Of a DNA stretch of 64,000 nucleotides, positions 55,213-64,000 are shown in pieces; within the stretch, counting starts at the first letter, position 1, and the number at the start of each line of letters is the position of its first letter. The translations under genes and the position numbers were made by a program. The notes below the pieces were generated by a model. The model saw nothing but the letters and a program-made list of their open reading frames with translations, was not told the origin of the DNA and searched no databases. Source of the DNA: Pycnococcus provasolii (Eukaryota > Chlorophyta > Pseudoscourfieldiophyceae > Pseudoscourfieldiales > Pycnococcaceae); NCBI GenBank assembly GCA_938743325.2, contig OW568876.1, positions 496,001 to 560,000 on the forward strand. The letters are read 5' to 3'.

Positions 55213-58200
55213 CTACTGCTGTAGAGGATCTCCGGTAAGTCCTACAATGTTGACGAATCCTGTAGTCGTCATCTCGTCGTTGTTCACCACATATGCGCTC
55301 AGCTGCACTCGATCACCGTAGACCGGAAGGCCGAATACGGGGCTAGGTGTCGCGTCGGGTTTTAAGCCGATGGAAACATCAAATTTCGCCGTATCGCCAG
55401 GGTAAAGCGGGCGAGAACGTGAGTTGTCCATGATCTTCACATCAAATGCCGCGGGCGGGTTCACGATAAAGAGTTTGACGCGCACAGGTCCGGCACTACG
55501 ATCCTCATTTTCGTACGTCACTGTTGCGTTTATGATTCCCGACTGCTTCATGATCGGGTCGATGCCAAAAAGCGGAAGCCCATTATACAGAAAATTCGTA
55601 CTATTTGGTGGTCGTGTATTCAGCGTAATTTGTTCTGGTTCCACCGCCAGCGTAAGATACCCTGATTCGATCGGTACAATCGGCTCGTCGTCCTCATCGT
55701 CGTAATAATAGTCGTTATCATCTTCTCGCTGTGGTGGCAGCGGCGACGATCGCGGAGTTGGTGGTGATGGCGGCGTCAAGACCCGTCCACCCGTCTGTGA
55801 ATCCACGGCATCGCTGTATTCGTCGTCCTCATAATAGATATAATCATATTCGTCGTTAAAGCCTGTTTCAGGAGAAGAAATAGGAGAAGGTGACGACGGC
55901 GATGGCGATGGCAATGTCGTCGTCGGAGGCATCGGTAGAGGCGAAGTGGGAGTTGGAGTAGCAGCAGGAGGAGAGACTGCTGACGACCCACCGCCGCCGG
56001 CACCAGGCCAAAAGAAGGTGCCACGAATGGCATCTGGCCCACCAACGCCCGTGCTAAGGTGGGAAAGACAGGTTTCCGCACAGTCAGCAAATACGTCCGC
56101 CATCTCGGAGTCAAGACTAAGCTCTCCGCCAATTGCACCTGATGCAGTCGCCCACTTATCCCAGAAGACGCCCGCAGCATCCGCGTCGTCGTTCAGGTAG
56201 AGATGGAACCACGCCGTCAGGTACTTTGTCCAGCGGAGCTCGCCGGGGCCATCGCACTGCTCAAGATGACCGGTGCCATCGAGAACAGCCTGGATCTTTG
56301 GAACACGAATGTGATTGTAAGCGAGCGACGTGATCATCGCGGCTGGCGTGCTGAAATCGGCCGTGCCTGATGTGATGAATGTTGGCACACTCACCGCGCC
56401 GTCAGCTTTCAGAAGAGGTGCAGGGTGGATTGGCGCGATCGCCTTCACCGTGTCCTTCAGCACAGGGTCGAGCGAAGCCAGCATCGCGGCATTGAATGCG
56501 CCTCCTCCGCCCATCGAGTGACCAGTCAAACCCATGCGCTGCGCGTCGGCGATTCCGTACACGAGCGATCCAGGTTGCGTGCTCTGCGCGGCGACCCAGC
56601 GAAGGCACTCGAGCATGTCGACACCGTCGAGCAAATTCCTGACGTCCGGTGCGATGACGATGTATCCGTGCGAAGCGAGATGCTCGATCGTGCTCCTGTA
56701 CACGCGTGACGTCGTACCGAGGCCGTGTCCAAACGCGATGATCGGGAACCCGCCGGTGGCGGGTGCGCCACCACCGCTACTTCCTGGTGCCATCGGCACG
56801 ACGAGACGAGCAGATATGCGAGATCCAAAAGTTGTCGAACCTGAGCTCCCGTCGACCATGACTCGATCGTAAGACTTCATCGTGTCCGCGAACGGCCCTA
56901 GTTCGCCAAGCGTTGTGAGGTGCTCGCGCGCCGTGGACGCAAGCACTTCTTGATCCTGCCGCTGCCTCCGAGAGATGGCGGAGTCGTCGCGTGGACGGCG
57001 TGGTGGTGGTACCAGTGTGGCTGGCGCGGGGACTGGTGCGATAGTAGTCCCTGGCGGAGGAGCTGAGGTAGTGGTGGTGGTGGTGGTGGTGCGTCGACGA
57101 CGTCGGCGCCTCCTCGTCCTATTACCACCAGCAGGAGTGACTGCTGGAGTGGTGGTGGTACTCGTAGTCGTCGTGCTGGTCGTTGTTGTCGGAGTCATCG
57201 TTGTTGTGCTAGTCGTACTCGTCGTCGTTGTGCTAGTCGTTGTTGTCGGAGCCATCGTTGTTGTAGTGGTGGTGGTACTCGTCGTTGTTGTGCTGGTGGT
57301 CGTCGTATTCGTCGTATTGTCACCTTGATTGTTCTTGTTCTTGTTCTTACGGCGGCGGCGGCGACGACGACGGTTGCGACGACGACGACTACTGGGATTA
57401 ATATCATCATCATCATTGAGCGTGTTGTTGTTGCCTTCTGCCGTGTACTGAGCAGCACTCCATGACGGCCCGCGCCTCTGCACAAGGCTTGCGTGCAGAC
57501 GGCACCACGCCACTTCCATGTGCATCTCACATATGAGCGTTATCATATCCTCATTTTCTTGCGCACGTATATTCCATTCAGACCCGTACTGCACTGGCAC
57601 ATCGCCGTAAGTGCTACTCGCCTGTGCTGACTGGTATGATGATTGCTGATTTGGAATGGACCTGTAGGTGATTGGCATGCTCGTGATGCCTTCTCCCGTC
57701 AGCCGAAGGTTCGTCAAGAAGTAGTTCGCATTGTCGCCGCGGATCTCCTCCAGGGCGATCTCTTCGACACTCGCATTATTCCAGATCGATCCTAGCATCG
57801 GCAGCCACACGTCCACACCCAGCCACAGACCGTCGCCGTCGGAATCTGAAAGCCTCTGTGACAGCACATTCAGCGGCACGGTTGGTGTCGCCTTGGCGCC
57901 AATATCGTCGTCAAATTCCACGGAAACGCCGAGACTGTCGAGTCGCGTTCCCGCCTCGAGGTTGAGAGAGAAGGTGAGCAGATTGTTCCTTGAGATTGTC
58001 GGAGGACCGTCGCCTCCGTCGTCACCCCCGCCGCTCGGTGCGCTCCTCGACGGTGCTTCGTCTCGACCACTCGGCACGGAAGATTCTTCGCCGCCGCCGC
58101 CGTCGCCGCCGCCGTCGTGCGGTCCATCCATGCCGTCCGGATCGTGAAGTGCGACGATGCGATCTGACATGGCTGAGGAAATATCTTCGTTGGCGCTGTT

Positions 58201-58656
58201 GTCGAGCGAGAATGTGAGGCGTTCGTAAGGGCTCGCTTTCACCGAGATGACCTTCTCGTCGTTCAGATCTTCACGCAAAAGTCCTGCCTGCTGTCCACTA
58301 ACTCCACCTGCCATCATGGAGTAAGTGGAAAAGTCGCGCATGGTACCTCCTGTCATCTTCCATGGCGTCGCGACCATTCCTTCCGTGCGGTTGCTGAAGA
58401 CGGTGGAGACGCGTACGAGTGACGCAGCGGTAATCATCTGTGGCGAAGACATATCGTCCACGCTGTCATAATTGGGTGCCGTCGGATCGAGCGCTGCGTA
58501 CTCCTCGAGGCTCGGCGTCGCGTTCGTTTCATCGTCTCCACTAGCTACACCCACGAAGGATGAAAGTAGTAGCAACGAGACAATTGCCACCACCGCTGCT
58601 GCCATAAGGCTGCTGATATTATCGTTGTTGTTGCTGCTGCTGCGCACTCCCACCAT
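55213..58656 (-). CDS. secreted PETase/cutinase-like alpha/beta hydrolase, copy B, with Thr-rich stalk
   Basis: The 1147-aa product starts at an ATG at 58656. A hydrophobic segment (residues about 16-39, VVAIVSLLLLSSFVGVASG) is the signal or anchor. The shared N-terminal domain (about 80-345) contains FSNRTEG, NLLTFSLNLEAG and NASVEEIALEEIRGD. Copy B then has a basic patch and about 110 residues of Thr-rich, mucin-like repeats that copy A lacks. The hydrolase (about 620-850) has FPIIAFGHGLGTTSR, GLTGHSMGGGGAFNAAM (Ser714), TSGTADFSTPA (Asp) and DGTGHLEQC (His). A Pro/Ser linker with an Asp/Tyr tract and a beta-rich C-terminal domain close the protein. Catalytic-domain DNA is very like copy A. 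Cell-surface display on an O-glycosylated stalk is inferred. Confidence 0.8.
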   Translation of the reverse strand: MVGVRSSSNNNDNISSLMAAAVVAIVSLLLLSSFVGVASGDDETNATPSLEEYAALDPTAPNYDSVDDMSSPQMITAASLVRVSTVFSNRTEGMVATPWKMTGGTMRDFSTYSMMAGGVSGQQAGLLREDLNDEKVISVKASPYERLTFSLDNSANEDISSAMSDRIVALHDPDGMDGPHDGGGDGGGGEESSVPSGRDEAPSRSAPSGGGDDGGDGPPTISRNNLLTFSLNLEAGTRLDSLGVSVEFDDDIGAKATPTVPLNVLSQRLSDSDGDGLWLGVDVWLPMLGSIWNNASVEEIALEEIRGDNANYFLTNLRLTGEGITSMPITYRSIPNQQSSYQSAQASSTYGDVPVQYGSEWNIRAQENEDMITLICEMHMEVAWCRLHASLVQRRGPSWSAAQYTAEGNNNTLNDDDDINPSSRRRRNRRRRRRRRKNKNKNNQGDNTTNTTTTSTTTTSTTTTTTTMAPTTTTSTTTTSTTSTTTMTPTTTTSTTTTSTTTTPAVTPAGGNRTRRRRRRRRTTTTTTTTSAPPPGTTIAPVPAPATLVPPPRRPRDDSAISRRQRQDQEVLASTAREHLTTLGELGPFADTMKSYDRVMVDGSSGSTTFGSRISARLVVPMAPGSSGGGAPATGGFPIIAFGHGLGTTSRVYRSTIEHLASHGYIVIAPDVRNLLDGVDMLECLRWVAAQSTQPGSLVYGIADAQRMGLTGHSMGGGGAFNAAMLASLDPVLKDTVKAIAPIHPAPLLKADGAVSVPTFITSGTADFSTPAAMITSLAYNHIRVPKIQAVLDGTGHLEQCDGPGELRWTKYLTAWFHLYLNDDADAAGVFWDKWATASGAIGGELSLDSEMADVFADCAETCLSHLSTGVGGPDAIRGTFFWPGAGGGGSSAVSPPAATPTPTSPLPMPPTTTLPSPSPSSPSPISSPETGFNDEYDYIYYEDDEYSDAVDSQTGGRVLTPPSPPTPRSSPLPPQREDDNDYYYDDEDDEPIVPIESGYLTLAVEPEQITLNTRPPNSTNFLYNGLPLFGIDPIMKQSGIINATVTYENEDRSAGPVRVKLFIVNPPAAFDVKIMDNSRSRPLYPGDTAKFDVSIGLKPDATPSPVFGLPVYGDRVQLSAYVVNNDEMTTTGFVNIVGLTGDPLQQ
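57070..57335. repeat. Thr-codon repeat tract in hydrolase copy B
   Basis: Repeated gtcgttgttgtgctagtcgt-type phrases encode Thr4-Ser and Met-(A/T)-Pro-Thr4 units on the minus strand. Absent from copy A. Confidence 0.85.
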
Positions 58657-59569
58657 GCTGCACTCCTCCTCTTTCTTTTTGTTGTTATATGTTGTTTCGT
58701 TGTTTGTTTGTTGTTGTTGTTTTCACCACTCACTGCTGCTGGTTCTTCTGCCAACCGCGCACCACACCAATAAATAAAGTTCACCACCTCTCAATAAATA
58801 CTCTCAATAATAAAGTATGCAGCGGTGCGTGCGTGCTCGCTGCACGTGTTTGCTGCAAATAATAAATAAATAAAAGAGACAAAGGTGAGCGATATATAGA
58901 CTATACTATTATTCTTATACGGAGAGAGACCGACTGAGTCCTGACTTTTTCGCGCGACACTACGACGACACAGAAAGTTTAAAAGTGAAGCAGGGAAGCA
59001 GGAAAGCAGGCAAAAAAAAGCAGGCCTGATCAGAGGCAAATTAAATTCAAATCCCTGAATTTTTGAGGCGGGAAAGTTCAGCAATTCATGGAGGTAATTC
59101 GATGGTGGTGTATATTACATGTAGCTTGTAAGTGTAAGTGCGCCGCTGCGCGCATGAGGCGCTCCTCGTGCAGCAAGAGGGCGTGCATGTTGCCTGTTGC
59201 AATCACATTCACGTGTTTAGATCGAGGTGGAGCTCACAAGAAACAGCTTGTCACACACAAGACACTACACTCCAGCGCGTCAAAAGTGTTCTGGAACAAC
59301 AGCTTTTCCACGTCGCGACGGAGGCTCTTTGTGAGCATTGTCAGCAGGTTCACAAGGCGACGCAACGAACGAACATCAGTCGCAACTCGCAAACAAAGAA
59401 TCAATCAATCATGCGAAGTACAAGGCGGAGCACACGCCTGCCGTCTTGCCTTGGACGGTACCTTGGCAGTACAGCATGGTGTGCAGAAGAATGCCTCTGT
59501 TGGTTAAGATAGATAGATGAGTTTTTTCCTAGCTTTATTTATAAAATTACACTCAATACGGGTATGTAA
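58657..59569. other. intergenic
   Basis: 5' flank of hydrolase copy B and 3' flank of the EF-hand/WD40 gene. AT-rich with aaataaataaataaa near 58850-58875 and a tagatagatag run near 59508. Small frames here lack protein character. Confidence 0.5.
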
Positions 59570-60829
59570 TCAAAATGGAGTTGCGCTGACGTCGTGGATC
59601 TTGCCGTCGCCAGTGTCACGCGCGTGCGCCATCGCGTTGCTGAGCGTCCAAATGGGACGGAAACATGTTCTCCAAACTGTCTGCTTGTGGCCTGATAACG
59701 TGCGCAGGCACTCCCCAGTTTCCGCATCCCAAATCTTCGCCGTCTTGTCGTGGCTGCACGTGACGATGCGCGTACCGTCCGGTGAAAAGGCGGCGTCATT
59801 GACGTGATTGGTGTGACCCGTTAGCGTGAGCTTGCACTCGCCGTCAGCAAGAGACCAGACTTTTGCGGTATTATCATAGCTCGCCGTAAGCAACAAATCC
59901 GCGTGATCGTTAAACGTGGCTGTGAATACGGCGTCCTTGTGTCCCTCGAAGGTATGCGTGCACTTGCCTGTTTTAGCGTCCCACACTTTCGCCGTCTTGT
60001 CTGAGCTCGACGTGGCGATGAGAGTGCCGTACGAGCTGTATTCCGCGTGTATCACGTGGTCCGTGTGCTCAGCGAGCGTCATCAGGCATGTGTACGAGCC
60101 GCAGTCCCACACCTTTGCCGTGTTATCCCTGCTCGCGCTCACGATGCGCGTGCCGTCCGCGCTTGACCTTGTCATGAAGACGGCGTCCCCGTGCCCGGTC
60201 AAGGTTCCCACGCACTGAAACGACTTCGCGTCCCACACCTTGATCGTTTTGTCGCCGCTACAACTCAAGATACGCAATCCAGCCTTGGTGAAGCAGGCGT
60301 CGAATGCGTTATCTTCGTGCCCTTCAAGAGTCGCCACGCAGTGCAAGGTTGCATAGTCCCAAACCTTTACGGTTTTATCGAAGGAACTTGTCACAATTCG
60401 TCTGCCGTGGGGACTTCCGTCAGGGCTGAAGTTGACCGAGGTGACGAAGTCCTTGTGTTCGCTGAGAGTATGTAAGAGCTTGCCCGAACTTGCACTCCAC
60501 ATGTGCACCAAGCCGTCAAGTGAAGCAGTGCACACGACGTAGTGATCCTCATCCTCGTCCTCCTGGACGAACTTTGCGCACAGACCCTTCTCAAAACCCA
60601 AAACAAACTCGTCGACGCTCACCGAGCCGTCTCCGTCCGTGTCGAGCACAACCATCAGCATGTTGGCCATATCCTCCTCGCCCATTTTCTCGAGCCACAC
60701 TTGCATTTCTTCCAGCGTCAGTTTTCCATCCCCGTCTGCATCGATTTGCCTGAAGACGGCCTTCGCTCTCTCCGTGGTGGTTGTCTTCTTGACTTCCCTT
60801 TTCGGCGCCTTGCGAACGACGTCGGTCAT
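59570..60829 (-). CDS. EF-hand pair fused to a seven-blade WD40 propeller
   Basis: The start is the ATG at 60829 (419 aa); the frame is open further upstream but without an ATG. After a basic head, two canonical EF-hands lie at residues about 22-80 (DADGDGKLTLEE and DTDGDGSVSVDE). Seven WD40 blades follow from about residue 103, recognised by DKTVKVWD, DKTIKVWD, DNTAKVWD, DKTAKVWD, DNTAKVWS and DKTAKIWD with GH/EH dipeptides before each. Calcium sensing linked to a protein-binding propeller is the inferred role; similar fusions occur in algae and ciliates. The blades are alike enough to suggest recent repeat expansion. No catalytic domain is present. Confidence 0.85.
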   Translation of the reverse strand: MTDVVRKAPKREVKKTTTTERAKAVFRQIDADGDGKLTLEEMQVWLEKMGEEDMANMLMVVLDTDGDGSVSVDEFVLGFEKGLCAKFVQEDEDEDHYVVCTASLDGLVHMWSASSGKLLHTLSEHKDFVTSVNFSPDGSPHGRRIVTSSFDKTVKVWDYATLHCVATLEGHEDNAFDACFTKAGLRILSCSGDKTIKVWDAKSFQCVGTLTGHGDAVFMTRSSADGTRIVSASRDNTAKVWDCGSYTCLMTLAEHTDHVIHAEYSSYGTLIATSSSDKTAKVWDAKTGKCTHTFEGHKDAVFTATFNDHADLLLTASYDNTAKVWSLADGECKLTLTGHTNHVNDAAFSPDGTRIVTCSHDKTAKIWDAETGECLRTLSGHKQTVWRTCFRPIWTLSNAMAHARDTGDGKIHDVSATPF

Positions 60830-61857
60830 AAAGCTACCGTACCAGTGTATCGCTGTACTACTGCACGCAAAGAAGAGCACAACTAACGACAACTTAACGC
60901 TCAAGTCGTCGACAGGCGAGAAGAGATGAAGCGCGAACGACGGAGCGAGCTGGTGGGCCGACCCGTTTGGCAAGGGATGCCGGATGAAGATGGAGCGCGA
61001 CAACTGAACTACTGAAGATACCACTGGGAGCTCGAGGGCTCTCTCGTGTACTGTTCTTCTTTCTACCACCTAAGGTTAGGTCGGTGGGATACGGTATGTA
61101 CTGTACATCTGGGCTGGGACAGGGAAAGGACGCCTGGACTGTGGAACAGGTTAACCTTTACCTGTACCTGCTGTTCTCGTTGACGCGGGGGGTGGGGCCG
61201 GGAGACTCTGGCATCTGGCCAGCATCCCGTTGAGGACCCCGTTACCCGTTCCGTCGTCGTATCGTGTGTGGTGCATAGTTCTTACATACTGTAGTTCTAC
61301 TATGTGAGAACTATTACCACTAGGTTAGCACTACTCATAACGACGTTTTGAGAGGCGTGCGGGACAGCTTGGCGCTTGCAATGAGCCTCAGCAAGGTTTC
61401 CAGATTCCTTGATCGTTCGACCACCTTCACAGTGACACACCGGTCACTGCACTGACAACTGACAACTGACAACTATCGTACATAGGGATCGTTGGGAAAA
61501 AGACGGACAAGCAGGCCGGACAGACATCATTAATCGCGACATCAGGCCGCCATGGATGCGACCATCGATGCGATGCGGGATTCCCCTCGCGCCTCGCCAA
61601 GCGGTCATTTCATTTCTTGGGCGTCGTGAACGTGTGCGTTGCAGGTCCTTGCGGCCTGAGAATCACGTGATACCTTTGGATTTGGGCAGGCTTCGTTACG
61701 CCTCCGCAACCCGCGTTACTCCTGCCCGTTACTCCAGGCTAACCCGAGGGTTAGGGCTAGGGTTAGAGTTAGGGTTAGGGCTAGGGCTAACCCGACCGAG
61801 CGAACAACAGCAGTTTACCTTTATGCGATCCAACAATTAAAGGTACACACTTTTCGC
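60830..61857. other. intergenic
   Basis: About 1 kb without a supportable gene. It contains a ctgacaa triplet repeat (about 61449-61473) and the telomere-like tract at 61738-61801. Confidence 0.5.
61738..61801. repeat. interstitial telomere-like TTAGGG/CTAGGG tract
   Basis: About eight 6-base units, gttagg/gctagg with variants, flanked by ctaacccga on both sides, giving an inverted arrangement at the ends. Confidence 0.8.
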
Positions 61858-62451
61858 ATGTCTAGCGCAGTCAGTAGGAATGCGACGGGTCGCATACGCA
61901 CACGTTGTCACGCGCACGGAAGGCGCGAAGTGCTGACGGGCTTGGGGATGGCGGGACTCGCGACGAGAACAGAGCAAGCAAATGCAAGGCAAACCGACGG
62001 ACCGCGCGTGCTGGTGCTCGGTGCGACCGGGCGGTGCGGGGCGGCGTGCGTCGCCGCGCTCAGGGCAAGGGGTGCACACGTCGTGGCGGTGGTGCGGCCT
62101 GGCGCGGCGCTCGCACAGGAGGTAGAGGCGGTGGAGTACGCGGAGGTGTCCGAGCTCGACGCAACTGGCATGGCGCGGATTCTCGACGGATGCGACGCTT
62201 GCGTGTGCATGCTCGGGCACAGGCTCACGCGCGACGACGTGTTTGGTGAGCCGCGCAGGCTTGTGGCAAACGCCACGCGTGCCGTTTGTGGCGCAGCACC
62301 AACGACGCCACGTCCACTTCGGTTCGTGTTGCTGAGCACGGCTGGCGTGGACGCACCGGAGGATGCCACGCCCAGGCCGCGGCAGGAGAAGGGAGCCCGC
62401 CCGCCCGCCCGAAGGAAGGAAGGGAAAAAACCCAACCCTGCTAACGCCTGA
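61858..62451 (+). CDS. truncated atypical SDR (NAD(P)-binding Rossmann) with thylakoid-lumen-like leader
   Basis: The 197-aa frame starts at an ATG at 61858. Residues about 1-50 include GRREVLTGLGMAGLA, a twin-arginine, hydrophobic leader like those of lumenal plastid proteins. Residues about 50-150 are the N-terminal half of an atypical SDR/NmrA-type Rossmann fold: RVLVLGATGRCGAACVAALR, VVAVVRPG, a V...LDATGMARILDG strand, and RFVLLSTAGVD. After about residue 160 the sequence becomes Pro/Arg/Lys low complexity and stops in a second telomere-like tract. The substrate half of the fold is missing. It is probably a 3'-truncated gene; a small stand-alone protein is possible. Confidence 0.55.
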   Translation: MSSAVSRNATGRIRTRCHAHGRREVLTGLGMAGLATRTEQANARQTDGPRVLVLGATGRCGAACVAALRARGAHVVAVVRPGAALAQEVEAVEYAEVSELDATGMARILDGCDACVCMLGHRLTRDDVFGEPRRLVANATRAVCGAAPTTPRPLRFVLLSTAGVDAPEDATPRPRQEKGARPPARRKEGKKPNPANA

Positions 62452-62500
62452 TTAGGGCTAGGGTTCGGGTTAGGGTTCGGGCTCGGGTTACGGTCCTTTC
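62450..62500. repeat. second telomere-like tract
   Basis: tagggctagggttcgggttagggttcgggctcgggtta begins at the SDR stop codon. With the tract at 61738 it brackets the SDR fragment. Confidence 0.75.
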
Positions 62501-62593
62501 GCCTCCTTCTTTTGGGGTCCCGTTAACCTTAGGTTTCTCTTCTCTCGTTCCTTTCTCCGGCCATCAGGCGGCGCCTTTCCCCCTGAAGTCCTC

Positions 62594-63913
62594 ATGGCGG
62601 ATACGCGCGCAAAAGAACGCTTACAGGCGGCGGGCTTGGACGACTCCAGCGACGACGACGACGATGCTCCTGCTCCTCCTCCTGCTGCTGCTGCCCACGC
62701 TCCTGAAGCAGCTCAGCCTCCGTCGTCTTCGTTGGCAGCCAGCCAGCCAGGAAAGTCGCTCTTAGCTGCGGCAGGTCTCGACTCCGACTCCGACTCCGAC
62801 GACGACAACGCACCCGCCCCTGCACAAGCAGCTCCTGCTGCTCGACCAACCACCCATGACGACAACGAAGACGACGAAGACGACGACTTCATCGTCGCTG
62901 ACGATGCTGACGACGACGGTGGACCGACCATACCTCGAAAAGGAAGTTTGTCAGCTGCAGCAGGAGCAGCAGGGATGTCGGGCGGGGCAACTGCAGCCGA
63001 CGGAGAAATTAAGCACATGGAAACCAACCTGCTGCAAGATCAGATGGTGCTCTCACCGCACACGCAGCAGGTCCTCTTCAAGACGTCGAACATCGTCGGA
63101 GTCGCCCCCGTTCGGTTCGACCCGAGCACTCACGAGCGCGAGAAGACGGCGTTCACGGACGAGACGGGAAAAAGCCGCGTGATTCTGAACGACAACGTCG
63201 TGCGATGGAGGGTTGATCCGAAGCAGCCCGGGGCAAGGCAGAGCAACGCACGCTTCATCCGCTGGAGTGACGGCAGCCTTCAGTTGCAGGTGGGCAACGA
63301 GGTGTTCAACGTCGCAGAACACCCTGTCGAGCACGAGAAGGGCTACGTCTTCGTGCGTCACTCAAATCCAACCATGCTGCAGTCGCGTGGACCGTGCGAT
63401 GTGCGACTGAACTTCCTCCCGAGCTCATTGAAGAGCCGTAGCCACCGCGCACTCACGGACGCCATCGAGAAAAAGCACGCTAAGGAGGCGAAGGTGACGC
63501 GTGTCGCCACGCTGATGGACCCAGAGGTGGAGAAGAAGAAGATGGAGGAGGAGGAAGCGAAGCGCATCCAGCAGGAACGAAGAGGAACGCAAAGGCAGGA
63601 AAAGACGATGCGTCGTGCGACGAGCGGGTATGCTCGCGCCGGGCGTGCTGGACGCCCCGAGACGACGTTTGTGGGGTACGAGGACGAGGAGGACGACGAG
63701 ATGTTCATCGACGACGGCGATGAGGAGGAGGACGACGACGACCTGCGTCGTGGAGGAGGTGGCGCCGCAGGCGATGCACGCTTGACGGCGGCGAAGGAAG
63801 GTGGCACGAAGCGTCGCCGTGAGGTGAACGACGAGGAGGAGCTATTCGACGACGACGACGAGCCTGGTGCTGGTGCGAAGCGTGTCTACATCAGCGACGA
63901 TGATAGCGATTGA
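62594..63913 (+). CDS. LEO1: LEO1, subunit of the Paf1 transcription elongation complex
   Basis: The 439-aa product starts at an ATG at 62594 (cctcATGGcg). An acidic/Pro/Ala N-terminus with Asp-Ser-Asp runs is followed by the LEO1 core at residues about 135-290: VRWRVDPKQPGARQSNARFI, RWSDGSLQLQVGNEVFNV, KGYVFVRHS and the RLNFLPSSLKSRSHRALT segment. The C-terminus has a basic Lys/Arg/Glu helix (EEEAKRIQQERRGTQRQEKT) and acidic tracts. LEO1 pairs with PAF1 and supports Pol II elongation and histone modification in the nucleus. Length is usual for algal members. Identification is confident. Confidence 0.92.
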   Translation: MADTRAKERLQAAGLDDSSDDDDDAPAPPPAAAAHAPEAAQPPSSSLAASQPGKSLLAAAGLDSDSDSDDDNAPAPAQAAPAARPTTHDDNEDDEDDDFIVADDADDDGGPTIPRKGSLSAAAGAAGMSGGATAADGEIKHMETNLLQDQMVLSPHTQQVLFKTSNIVGVAPVRFDPSTHEREKTAFTDETGKSRVILNDNVVRWRVDPKQPGARQSNARFIRWSDGSLQLQVGNEVFNVAEHPVEHEKGYVFVRHSNPTMLQSRGPCDVRLNFLPSSLKSRSHRALTDAIEKKHAKEAKVTRVATLMDPEVEKKKMEEEEAKRIQQERRGTQRQEKTMRRATSGYARAGRAGRPETTFVGYEDEEDDEMFIDDGDEEEDDDDLRRGGGGAAGDARLTAAKEGGTKRRREVNDEEELFDDDDEPGAGAKRVYISDDDSD

Positions 63914-64000
63914 AACGAGAACATTATGTTTACATACATTACTCTTTGGCGCCGCCGCCGCCATCACTGCCTGCGCTGCCGTCGCCGTCGTCGCCTCTGC
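63914..64000. other. window end, 3' flank of LEO1
   Basis: The last bases are a gccgccgcc/gtcgccgtcg triplet-rich stretch that may belong to the next gene; too short to call. Confidence 0.4.

Noticed and set aside
59088-59512. Overlapping small plus-strand frames between the hydrolase and EF-hand/WD40 genes
   Set aside because: Mutually overlapping, no family resemblance, and situated in the 3' flank of a gene on the other strand.
61060-61069. Earlier start for the EF-hand/WD40 protein
   Set aside because: The upstream frame begins at GTG; the ATG at 60829 directly precedes the EF-hands.

Overview
The window is nuclear DNA of a unicellular eukaryotic alga with a compact, nearly intron-free genome. 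The evidence for a eukaryote is eIF3h, MTR4, LEO1, a Pol III RPC4-like domain, F-box, RING and C2H2 proteins, and starts in a CC-ATG-G context. A photosynthetic host is indicated by a plastid-lipid-associated (PAP/fibrillin) protein with a transit-like leader and an SDR-like fragment with a thylakoid-lumen-like twin-arginine leader. Single open frames of up to 8.6 kb and short gene spacing fit a picoplanktonic green alga (prasinophyte grade), but the lineage is inference. Many genes carry low-complexity Gln, Gly, Asp/Glu, Thr or His runs.

Layout. 0-11 kb: a left-edge low-complexity frame; a sucrase/ferredoxin-like Fe-S protein convergent with eIF3h; a mobile-element zone with a SWIM-finger (MULE-like) fragment and an AP2-like ORF; a broken second eIF3h copy with four 368-bp tandem units; a composite ORF joining an AlkB-like 2OG-Fe(II) oxygenase to an RPC4-like C-terminus; and a RING ORF. 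11.5-20 kb: one 2858-aa receptor with periplasmic-binding-protein-type ectodomain, membrane segment, protein kinase, class III nucleotide cyclase and an unrecognised C-terminal repeat. 20-31 kb: F-box protein, secreted His/acid-rich protein, PAP/fibrillin, a 67-bp minisatellite and a large coiled-coil protein with a recent internal duplication. 31-39 kb: a C2H2 array joined to a PD-(D/E)XK-like nuclease domain, a secreted endonuclease/exonuclease/phosphatase, and an F-box/LRR protein. 39-45.6 kb: a glycosyltransferase remnant, a 760-bp foldback palindrome, a catalytically degenerate HMG-CoA-lyase-like protein, a nocturnin/CCR4-like nuclease and a TVP38/TMEM64 membrane protein. 45.6-58.7 kb: MTR4 and two secreted PETase/cutinase-like hydrolase paralogues separated by a DIRS-like retroelement fossil. 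59-64 kb: an EF-hand/WD40 protein, telomere-like repeats around an SDR fragment, and LEO1.

The genes do not form a pathway. The most striking candidates are the natural zinc-finger/nuclease fusion with variation concentrated in the DNA-contact residues, the dual-PBP kinase-cyclase receptor with its C-terminal repeat, and the tandem polyester-hydrolase-like secreted proteins.
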